8,703 nt of DNA from Desulfotomaculum sp. (GTDB taxonomy: Bacteria > Bacillota > Desulfotomaculia > Desulfotomaculales > Nap2-2B): positions 1 through 8,703 of the forward strand of contig DMZI01000006.1 of assembly GCA_003485325.1 (NCBI GenBank), written 5' to 3'. This document shows, piece after piece, positions 1 through 5,449 of this stretch (within the stretch, counting starts at the first letter, position 1; each line of letters begins with the position of its first letter). Made by a program: the position numbers and the translations under genes. The notes under the pieces were generated by a model. That model made no database searches and was not told the origin of the DNA. It was given only the letters and a program-made list of their open reading frames with translations.

Positions 1-236
1 AGAAAGCGAACATTTAGACGATCTAACTTACGACACGTTAGTTTTATAGTTTTAATACTGCGTTAAAATGTGGATAAGGACTACCTTTAAGTGGTTTTCT
101 TCTTGCGTTAGATAAAAGAAACCTATTGGGTGTATACACCATATATGGCATGTGCTGGTATGTATAAATTTACTAAATTTATGCTTGAAATCGTAATCAA
201 AGTTTTATGCAACGCTAGTGATTTGGAGGGGAAAAT
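1..236. other. 5' non-coding region before bdhA
   Basis: I see no convincing coding sequence in these 236 bases. The stretch is AT-rich and holds the palindrome cluster at 129-181 (listed separately) and the ribosome binding site GGAGGGG at 225-231, five bases before the ATG at 237. A small inverted repeat, CTAAC...GTTAG, lies at about 24-42. No sigma-A promoter with both boxes and proper spacing stands out. TATAAA at 163-168 is the best -10 candidate but has no matching -35. Confidence 0.5.
129..181. promoter_or_regulatory. Cluster of three palindromes upstream of bdhA, possible operator region
   Basis: Three symmetric sequences sit within 53 bases. GGTGTATACACC (129-140) is a perfect 12-bp palindrome. 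It overlaps by two bases the perfect 10-bp palindrome CCATATATGG (139-148). At 165-181, TAAATTTA-C-TAAATTTA forms a 17-bp odd-centred palindrome that is also a direct repeat. A possible -10 box (TATAAA, 163-168) falls between and into them. Such symmetry 50-100 bp before a start codon fits binding by dimeric repressors. The GTATAC core resembles the GT-N-AC operators of GntR/HutC-type regulators, but the regulator is unknown. AT-rich palindromes also occur by chance, so this is tentative. Confidence 0.4.
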
Positions 237-1016
237 ATGGCCGGTCAAAAGCAAAAAGTAAATTTAGTTGTTGATTTAACCGGTAAAACAGTATTGGTAA
301 CAGGGGCCTGTTCCGGTATTGGATATGGTGTTGCGGAAGTCATGAGTCAGGCCGGGGCAAATGTGCTGGTTAACGATCTCCTGCCCGGGCGTACCCTGGA
401 AGTAGCGCGGCAACTGCAGGGAGAGTCTTTTCCCGGGGATATTACCGACCCTGATTTTGTCCGGCTGGTTCGAGAAAAGCAGGTGGATATTTTAATTAAT
501 AATGCTGGTTTTCAGCATGTATCTCCACTGGAAAGTTTCACGCCCGAAATTTACCGCCGGATGCTGGAGGTGCTGTTGGTGGGACCCTTTATGTTAAGCC
601 AGGCGGTAGTGCCGGGGATGAAGGAAAGAGGTTTTGGGCGGATTATTAATATCGCTTCCGTGCACGCCAAAATAGCATCGGCATTCAAAGCCGGTTATGT
701 TTCCGCAAAACACGGTTTGCTGGGTTTAACCCGGGTCATAGCCCTGGAGACGGCCACCCATGGCATTACTGTCAATGCCATCTGCCCTGGATATGTGGAC
801 ACCCCCCTGGTGCGTAACCAACTGAAAGATCTGGCTGCAGGCCATAACCTTCCGGAGGAAGATGTCTTAAACCAGGTTATTTTACGTCCAGTGCCCATGA
901 AACGGCTTCTGACACCCGGCGAAGTCGGCTTTTTGGCGCTGTTCTTGTGTTCGAACGCGGCCGATGCCATAACCGCTCAAGGATATACCATCGACGGGGG
1001 CTGGATTCAGATATAA
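237..1016 (+). CDS. bdhA: 3-hydroxybutyrate dehydrogenase (short-chain dehydrogenase)
   Basis: This 259-residue SDR-family enzyme probably catalyses NAD-dependent interconversion of (R)-3-hydroxybutyrate and acetoacetate in the cytosol, the step after PHB depolymerisation. The Rossmann motif TGACSGIG is at residues 22-29, NNAG at 88-91, the catalytic Ser at 141 and the YxxxK pair at Tyr154/Lys158 (YVSAKHG). The run NNAGFQHVSPLE, the stretch KAGYVSAKHGLLGLTRV and CPGYVDTPLVRNQ are typical of bacterial 3-hydroxybutyrate dehydrogenases rather than FabG or PhaB reductases. The SDR active-site Asn (usual context ML-x-x-N-L-x-G) appears to be Leu113. As I recall, some Bacillus relatives also lack this Asn, so activity is not excluded. 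The ATG at 237 follows GGAGGGG by five bases. The gene stands alone at the head of the locus, 184 bp before the phasin gene. Its role is supported by the PHA synthase and acetoacetyl-CoA synthetase downstream. Confidence 0.9.
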   Translation: MAGQKQKVNLVVDLTGKTVLVTGACSGIGYGVAEVMSQAGANVLVNDLLPGRTLEVARQLQGESFPGDITDPDFVRLVREKQVDILINNAGFQHVSPLESFTPEIYRRMLEVLLVGPFMLSQAVVPGMKERGFGRIINIASVHAKIASAFKAGYVSAKHGLLGLTRVIALETATHGITVNAICPGYVDTPLVRNQLKDLAAGHNLPEEDVLNQVILRPVPMKRLLTPGEVGFLALFLCSNAADAITAQGYTIDGGWIQI

Positions 1017-1103
1017 TTTCCTGCTGTTTACGGTTCTGAGGGTTTTGCTTATTCAAAATTTCAAATGGACTTTTAAGAAGTAAAATAATTATGTTAAATA
1101 AAA

Positions 1104-1152
1104 ACAATTTAACCATTTAAAGGTTGTATTTTTAACGGTTTAGATGTATATT
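1104..1152 (+). promoter_or_regulatory. Possible weak terminator of bdhA and promoter of the phasin gene
   Basis: The 184-bp gap between bdhA and the phasin gene is AT-rich. ACAATTTAA (1104-1112) can pair with TTAAA and TTGT (1117-1127) around a GG bulge and is followed by ATTTTT, a weak terminator-like shape. Overlapping it, TTGTAT (1124-1129), a 17-bp spacer and TATATT (1147-1152) make a plausible sigma-A promoter: the -10 matches 5 of 6 and the -35 only 3 of 6. It would start transcription near 1159, ahead of the AGGAGG at 1186-1191. Both readings are tentative. Confidence 0.35.
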
Positions 1153-1200
1153 TATTTTTGTGAGTTTATTCACGTAAAAAAAATTAGGAGGTCATGTTTA

Positions 1201-1548
1201 ATGGACAAAAACATGGAAACGTTGCTGCAAATGAATAGCAACGCGGTTGACAAAGTGTGGGATATTTGGTTGGCAACGGTGGGCAGCTTTTCGTGGGGTC
1301 AGGAATACATAGAAAAATTCGCCAAAGACTACATAGAACGAAGGAAGGTTACCCGCGATGAATCTGTCAAAATCGTTGAAGGACTGATGGAACAGGCCAG
1401 AAAGAATCATAATGAATTTCGGAATATTGTCCAGGAAGCCGTAAAAACCACTTTCAGTTCTATAAAAGCACCCTATTTCTTTAAATTCAACGAACTCTCC
1501 AAAAAGATCGATGACCTCTCGGAAAAGGTTCAAAATGCCACAAATTAA
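1201..1548 (+). CDS. Small phasin-like PHA granule protein
   Basis: The product is 115 residues, charged and predicted mostly helical, with no signal peptide or membrane segment. The first 35 residues are amphipathic with several Trp (VWDIWLATVGSFSWGQ). The middle, about 37-85, is a long charged helix (KDYIERRKVTRDESVKIVEGLMEQ). The C-terminus (KKIDDLSEKV, 101-110) looks like a short coiled coil. This layout, and the position in a PHB locus, suits a phasin, a granule-coating protein. It could alternatively be a PhaE/PhaR-like synthase helper. I do not recognise a definite family signature. The ATG at 1201 follows AGGAGG (1186-1191) by nine bases. An ATG at 1194 is in another frame. In-frame codons back to 1144 exist but have no ribosome binding site. 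It has its own candidate promoter and a weak terminator, so it is probably monocistronic. Confidence 0.7.
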   Translation: MDKNMETLLQMNSNAVDKVWDIWLATVGSFSWGQEYIEKFAKDYIERRKVTRDESVKIVEGLMEQARKNHNEFRNIVQEAVKTTFSSIKAPYFFKFNELSKKIDDLSEKVQNATN

Positions 1549-1571
1549 TTGAAGAAACTTATTCTTAAAAT

Positions 1572-1627
1572 ATAGGTTAAAAATGTGTTCTTGTGAAAAC
1601 TAAATAAAGAATTGAAACCTATTTTTT
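1572..1627 (+). terminator. Weak rho-independent terminator after the phasin gene
   Basis: ATAGGTT (1572-1578) pairs with AACCTAT (1616-1622), and TTTTT (1623-1627) follows directly. The stem is only 7 bp, AT-rich, and encloses a loop of 37 bases, so termination would be weak. The position just after the stop codon at 1548 supports it. Confidence 0.35.
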
Positions 1628-1657
1628 ACCTAAAGTTGTATGCATTTTTTCATAATT

Positions 1658-1875
1658 TTACGAGGTTTTGGCCGCTTCCGTAATTTTTTCATGGAGTGCG
1701 GCCTGTGTGAGCCTTTTTAGGCAGGAGGCCATAAACCAAATCGGTTGCCTCCGTTTGGCTTCAGGTACACATAGGCCGAGATGCTCCATGTCAAGGGCGG
1801 TAAAAATCAAATAACCCCTTTCAATGCATCCGTTCCTTTTGCGTTTATCAGTAAAAAGTTGTGTCAACCCTTCAT
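1658..1875 (-). pseudogene. Doubtful small minus-strand ORF, perhaps frameshifted at its fourth codon
   Basis: This lies in the 419-bp gap between the phasin and phaR-like genes. An open frame runs from TTG at 1867 down to TAA at 1658-1660, 69 codons, with a basic, Cys-containing product (LTQLFTDKRKRNG..., ending HEKITEAAKTS). I recognise no family. TTG at 1867 has no well-spaced ribosome binding site. Just upstream, AGGGGG (1888-1883) sits seven bases before an ATG at 1875-1873, but that frame reads only Met-Lys-Gly and stop. One extra base in the GGG run (1871-1869) would join this well-initiated ATG to the 69-codon frame and give about 73 residues. A TATAAT box on the - strand (1918-1913) is suitably placed, though its -35 is poor. 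It may be a decayed small gene, or chance. The frame ends in an imperfect inverted repeat (GGCCGC 1670-1675 with GCGGCC 1698-1703). Confidence 0.3.
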
Positions 1876-1892
1876 CTTAAGACCCCCTGTTT

Positions 1893-1920
1893 TTGTGTCT
1901 GAAATTTGGTCCATTATAAA
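1893..1920 (+). promoter_or_regulatory. Candidate promoter of the phaR-like/phaC operon
   Basis: TTGTGT (1893-1898), a 16-bp spacer and TATAAA (1915-1920) resemble a sigma-A promoter (-35 matches 3 of 6, -10 matches 5 of 6). Transcription would start about 40 bases before the GTG at 1968. The same bases read on the other strand give TATAAT (1918-1913), so the site could drive both directions. Confidence 0.4.
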
Positions 1921-1967
1921 ATGGGCAGGGGTTAATTTTGCCACTGTTAGCAGTTAGAGGTGAAAAT

Positions 1968-2633
1968 GTGGATTCAAATAACGGGAATAAAGAACAATCG
2001 GTTATGCCTAACCTTTTAGAAATATGGAAAAAGTTTTACTATATGAATGAAAGTTCGATGGCTGAGTTTTTAAAATATACTATATCCACGGATAGTTTTG
2101 CCGGAGAGATAAACCAGTTTCTCGGCCAATACCTCGACTTTGAAAAAATGTTTAGAAAAAGCCTTGACCGCTATTTTGAAACCGTTCAGGCGCCATCCAA
2201 AAAAGATATAGCCAGGGTAGCTAAACTGGTAATCGGAGTGGAGGATAAACTGGACGGCATGGAAGCCGGCCTGGAAAGAAATCTTAACCGTCTAGTGACG
2301 AATCTCATGATCATTGTAGATAGAATGGCTGCTGAGAAGGAGAAGAAGGAAGAGAATATACCGGAGATTGTCTTAATAGAAGAAAGACTGGATATGCTCG
2401 CAACAAAAATTGAAGGACTGACAGTACAGATACGTGTTCTTCACGACACTTTTAGCCGGGGAATTCAAGACCGGACAAGGAAGGGCGGCGCTTCCAGGAA
2501 GGTCTCTCTACTATTTGAGGGAGCTCCGGAGGGGAATCAGAAGGTTGCGAGTACTGCTTCGGCCTCCGGGAAAGACCCGCAGCAGATACGGGAAACCGCT
2601 GGGAAAATAAAAGAAGAAGGAGATTTAATATAA
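1968..2633 (+). CDS. PhaR/PhaE-like PHA synthase subunit or phasin
   Basis: The 221-residue product is probably the partner subunit that class III/IV PHA synthases need for activity. The N-terminus (NLLEIWKKFYYMNESSMAEF, about 15-34) and the block at about 76-98, with PSKKDIARVAKLV then a coiled coil VEDKLDGMEAGL, are like PhaR of Bacillus and the C-terminus of PhaE, where a conserved Pro precedes a coiled coil. A second coiled coil lies at about 134-157 (IEERLDMLATKIEGL). The last 60 residues are polar, low in hydrophobics and likely disordered, longer than I expect for PhaR. GTG at 1968 is chosen because AGAGGTGA (1956-1963) precedes it closely. The ATG at 2004 has no ribosome binding site, and neither does an upstream TTG at 1938. 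It opens a gene string with phaJ, phaC, the hydrolase and acetoacetyl-CoA synthetase. PhaR and PhaE cannot be told apart here. Confidence 0.75.
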   Translation: MDSNNGNKEQSVMPNLLEIWKKFYYMNESSMAEFLKYTISTDSFAGEINQFLGQYLDFEKMFRKSLDRYFETVQAPSKKDIARVAKLVIGVEDKLDGMEAGLERNLNRLVTNLMIIVDRMAAEKEKKEENIPEIVLIEERLDMLATKIEGLTVQIRVLHDTFSRGIQDRTRKGGASRKVSLLFEGAPEGNQKVASTASASGKDPQQIRETAGKIKEEGDLI

Positions 2634-2692
2634 ACCTGGAAAATGATGTTGATTCATTGATTAATAAAATCCTTTAAGTGAGGTGCTGGTTG

Positions 2693-3113
2693 ATGAGGGG
2701 AAAGACTATCGAAGAGTTAAATGTCGGAGACAGTGATTATTTTGAGAAAACAGTTAATGATGCGGATAATCTACTTATTTGCCGGAATTACAGGGGATTT
2801 TAGCTGATTCTACATCAACGATGTGGAATCAGCTAAAACCATGTTCGGGGGCAGGATAGCACACGGCATCCTGACGGCCGGTTTGCTTTCTGCTGCAATC
2901 GGGACCAAGCTGCCCGGTTCCGGCACCATTTACCTGGAGCAAAAATTAAGGTATTTAAAGCCGGTGCGGCCGCAGGATACCGTACGGGCGGCTGTGGAAA
3001 TTGTTGAAATCATTGAAGAGAGAAACAGGGTTCACTTAAAGACAACCTGTACGAACCAGAAGGGCGAAGTTGTACTGAATGGTGAAGCCCTGGTTATGCC
3101 GCCAAGGGCTTAA
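2693..3113 (+). pseudogene. phaJ: Broken (R)-specific enoyl-CoA hydratase (MaoC/PhaJ type)
   Basis: When intact this would give about 139 residues, the usual PhaJ length, converting trans-2-enoyl-CoA from beta-oxidation into (R)-3-hydroxyacyl-CoA for PhaC. Translation starts at ATG 2693, seven bases after AGGTG, and reads MRGKTIEELNVGDSDYFEKT through codon CTT (2774-2776). One extra base at 2777 then shifts the frame, which stops at TAG 2801-2803. In the restored frame (from TTT 2778) the family motif FAGITGDFS follows, but the next codon is TGA (2805-2807) where Pro is expected, and the catalytic His of the D-x-x-P-x-H motif is Tyr (TAC 2811-2813). The catalytic Asp (GAT 2796-2798) remains. 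The rest is intact: FGGRIAHGIL, GTIYLEQKLRYLKPVRPQDT, and so on to GEALVMPPRA and TAA 3111-3113. A GTG at 2823 could start the C-terminal 96 residues but lacks a good ribosome binding site. Sequencing error is possible for one lesion, hardly for three. Confidence 0.85.
2798..2838. repeat. Near-perfect 19-bp inverted repeat with 3-nt loop inside phaJ
   Basis: The left arm (2798-2816, beginning TTTTAGCTGATTC) and the right arm (2820-2838, ending GAATCAGCTAAAA) are complementary at 18 of 19 positions, with a single T/G pair at 2811/2825 and loop AAC (2817-2819). The right arm reads DVESAKT in the hydratase frame, ordinary for this family. The left arm carries the stop TGA and the His-to-Tyr change. 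It is not a terminator: T's lie before and A's after the stem, the reverse of the required order. Confidence 0.95.
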
Positions 3114-3148
3114 TGGAAGTTATATTTAACCGAGGGGGTGAGTAAAAT

Positions 3149-4246
3149 TTGAGATCTTCCCTTTTTTATAGCGGGTCCGCGAAAGATGCGGGGGAAAAAC
3201 TCCAGGAGGGGTTTGACCAGTTTTACCATACCACCCAGAAATGGATGGACATCATTGCCAGCGCCCCAAGTCCTCAAACCGGTTTGACGCCTAAAGACGT
3301 GATCTGGAGAAAAAATAAAGCTGAGCTTTACCGCTACCGCGCAGTTAAGGATAAAGTTCACCCGGTGCCGGTGCTGATGCTGTATGCTTTAATCAATAAA
3401 CCATACATTCTCGACCTTTATCCCGGTAACAGTCTGGTGGAATACCTGGTTAACAACGGTTTCGACGTATATATGCTGGATTGGGGCACCCCGTCATGGG
3501 AAGACAAGGACCTGTCTTTCAATGAACTGATTCTGGACTATATTCTGCGGGCAGTGGAAAAGGTGGCGCAGACTTCCGGCACAAAGGAATTGACTCTGCT
3601 CGGTTACTGTATGGGTGGCACGATGTCGGTCATATACACTGCGCTGCAGCGGGAACCTATTGTCAGGAATATGGTGCTGATTGCCGCTCCCATTGACTTC
3701 ACCGATGCAGGGATTTGCGGGATCTGGGTTAAAAGGCCCGATTTCAACCTGGAGAAGGTGGTTGATACTTATGGCCTAATCCCCTCTGATTTCATCGATA
3801 ACGGGACAAAAATATTAAATCCGGTCAACAACTACCTGGGCACCTATACCAGGTTATGGAAAATGATCTATAATGATATTCCTGTCCAGTCCTGGATGGC
3901 ACTAAACAAATGGGTGAACGATGGTGTTCCCTTTCCGGGTGGGGCATATCGCCAGTGGATCGGCCTTTACAAAGAAAATTCCCTGGTTAAGAAGGAGTTT
4001 ACCCTGCGGGGTTACCGGGTGGACCTGGCGCATATTGAAAGCTCCGTCCTGGCGCTGGCTGGCGGCAATGATCATATTGTGCTGCCGGGTCAGGTAAAAG
4101 CCATTTTAGAGCATATATCCGCGCAGGACAAAACCTACCTGGAGTTTCCCGTAGGGCATGGCGGCCTGGTTTTCGGCAGCCTGGCCGTAAAAAAAGTCTT
4201 CCCCGCCATAAAGCAATGGCTTGAGGAAAGGTCGCTATATGTTTAG
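3149..4246 (+). CDS. phaC: Class III/IV PHA synthase catalytic subunit
   Basis: This enzyme polymerises (R)-3-hydroxyacyl-CoA, chiefly 3-hydroxybutyryl-CoA, into PHA at the granule surface. The 365-residue length is that of class III/IV synthases (about 355-365), not the roughly 560-600 residues of class I/II. The alpha/beta-hydrolase fold shows the lipase-like box GYCMGG with nucleophile Cys154, the acid Asp308 in GGNDH and His337 in GHGGL, all spaced as in Allochromatium PhaC. PVLMLYALINKPYILDL, NGFDVYMLDWG and the Trp-rich stretch at about 249-270 are also characteristic. The start is TTG at 3149 behind GAGGGGG (3132-3138). The GTG at 3139 leads straight to a stop, and no in-frame ATG is better. 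It needs a PhaE/PhaR partner, presumably the gene at 1968. It lies 35 bp after phaJ and overlaps the next gene by 8 bases. Confidence 0.95.
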   Translation: MRSSLFYSGSAKDAGEKLQEGFDQFYHTTQKWMDIIASAPSPQTGLTPKDVIWRKNKAELYRYRAVKDKVHPVPVLMLYALINKPYILDLYPGNSLVEYLVNNGFDVYMLDWGTPSWEDKDLSFNELILDYILRAVEKVAQTSGTKELTLLGYCMGGTMSVIYTALQREPIVRNMVLIAAPIDFTDAGICGIWVKRPDFNLEKVVDTYGLIPSDFIDNGTKILNPVNNYLGTYTRLWKMIYNDIPVQSWMALNKWVNDGVPFPGGAYRQWIGLYKENSLVKKEFTLRGYRVDLAHIESSVLALAGGNDHIVLPGQVKAILEHISAQDKTYLEFPVGHGGLVFGSLAVKKVFPAIKQWLEERSLYV

Positions 4247-5411
4247 CCTGCTTAAAGCAATCTCCACAGGTTTAAAATGGCCTGTGGAGATTTCCACCTC
4301 CCCGGCATGGTTTTTTAGAAAAAATTTCTTTTCCGGACAGGAGAACCGTTGGGCTGAAGTGAAACGCTGCCAACTTGCGCAAGCCGGCGATCTATCGGAA
4401 CTGTTCTGTGAACGCAGCGAACACACTGATCAGCTTATTATCCGGAACTTTGGCACTGCGCGGCCTTCCTCGTGCTATTTTCTTTTGCACTACGCGCCTT
4501 TATGGGACAGCAACCCGCGGCCGGTTCCCGTGCTATTGGTACACGGCGCCGGACTTAACGCCAATGTCTGGTCATCGTTCCTCCCGGGAGACGCTGGCTT
4601 AATGCAATTTTTAGTGGCAAAAGGTTACAGGGTGTTTGCCATTACCTTTTCCCACCCTCATGGGGATAATTACCTTCAAGCCGGGCAACTGGCAGAGGCC
4701 ATAGAACTGATCAGAATGGAAACAGGTGCTCCCCAGGTGGATATTGTGGCGCACAGCAAAGGGGGAATGCCGGCGCGGATATACCTTTCCGGCCTTTTAG
4801 AAAACCGAAAAATCAGTTACAGAGGTGGCGTCAGAAGGTATATCATGCTGGGGACGCCAAACCTGGGGCTGGATTTTTCTTTTCGATATCCATTTTTAAA
4901 TTTCGGGGCGGATGGAGTGCTCTCCTGGGACAGGATACTGTTCAGAGGGGAAATGCTTGATACGACACTTTATTCTATTTATGAGGGAGGCGCGTTTCCC
5001 GGGCAGCGCCAGATGCTGTTTTCATGGGATGGCATTTACCCGCTGGAGCTCGGTCAGCCGGACTACTGGACTACTTATCACGGGGGAACGGGATTGTATG
5101 GCCGCTCCCAGGGCATTTGCCGGGCAATTGAGCAGGGAGGTAATCTGATTGAGAAGTTGGAGGAAACCGGCGTGGCGGCCGGGTTGGAGTTAGCCATACT
5201 GGCAGGCTGTAAAAATGATTTTCCCGTTCCATGTTCAGGAGTAGATGGAGATGGTATATTATTTACAAAAAGTGTTTTACATACCAGCGGCTTAACCAGG
5301 AATAGGGCAAAATTACTGGCGAAACATGTGTTGCCGGTTAATCACCTTGAGCTGCTGTTTAGTCCACTGGTCTGGAAATGGATAAACTACCAACTTGGAC
5401 AGGTGAATTAA
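4239..5411 (+). CDS. Alpha/beta hydrolase, probable intracellular PHA depolymerase or esterase
   Basis: The 390-residue product has a lipase-type core: the oxyanion motif VHGAG (about 101-105) and the nucleophile box AHSKG with Ser173. A probable acid lies in VDGDG (Asp336 or Asp338), and a probable His369 in NHLEL. The sequence around the Ser (VDIVAHSKGG) and the late D...H pair recall PGAP1/lipase class 2 enzymes and PHB depolymerases with an AHSxG box. There is no signal peptide, so it should act in the cytosol. ATG 4239 follows GAGGAAAGG (4223-4231) by seven bases and lies inside the end of phaC, an 8-base overlap that suggests translational coupling. TTG at 4221 is in frame but would put the ribosome binding site inside the gene. 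Placed between phaC and acetoacetyl-CoA synthetase, it is best read as the mobilising depolymerase or an oligomer hydrolase. Substrate is inferred from context. Confidence 0.75.
   Translation: MFSLLKAISTGLKWPVEISTSPAWFFRKNFFSGQENRWAEVKRCQLAQAGDLSELFCERSEHTDQLIIRNFGTARPSSCYFLLHYAPLWDSNPRPVPVLLVHGAGLNANVWSSFLPGDAGLMQFLVAKGYRVFAITFSHPHGDNYLQAGQLAEAIELIRMETGAPQVDIVAHSKGGMPARIYLSGLLENRKISYRGGVRRYIMLGTPNLGLDFSFRYPFLNFGADGVLSWDRILFRGEMLDTTLYSIYEGGAFPGQRQMLFSWDGIYPLELGQPDYWTTYHGGTGLYGRSQGICRAIEQGGNLIEKLEETGVAAGLELAILAGCKNDFPVPCSGVDGDGILFTKSVLHTSGLTRNRAKLLAKHVLPVNHLELLFSPLVWKWINYQLGQVN
4259..4292. repeat. Perfect 12-bp inverted repeat near the start of the hydrolase gene
   Basis: AATCTCCACAGG (4259-4270) and CCTGTGGAGATT (4281-4292) are exact complements around a 10-base loop. 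The hairpin begins 20 bases after the ATG at 4239 and encodes AISTGLKWPVEIS. No T-run follows, so it is not a terminator. In the transcript it would place a stable stem between the phaC stop and the body of the hydrolase gene. Confidence 0.85.
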
Positions 5412-5449
5412 TTGTTTCAAATCAATATAAACATGTGGGGTAATAAATA

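Noticed and set aside
146..162. TGGCATGTGCTGGTAT as a sigma-54 promoter before bdhA
   Set aside because: The GG is present but no GC occurs at the required 12-base distance; the spacing does not fit.
1198..1533. Minus-strand ORF of 111 codons opposite the phasin gene
   Set aside because: It is the mirror of an AT-rich, Lys-rich gene, which gives a Phe-rich product, with no ribosome binding site and no recognisable motif.
2798..2838. phaJ hairpin as a transcription terminator
   Set aside because: T's precede and A's follow the stem, so no U-run follows it in RNA from either strand, and intact genes of the same operon continue downstream.
4912..5148. ORF of 78 codons inside the hydrolase gene
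   Set aside because: Out-of-frame shadow within a well-supported coding sequence, with no homology I can see.
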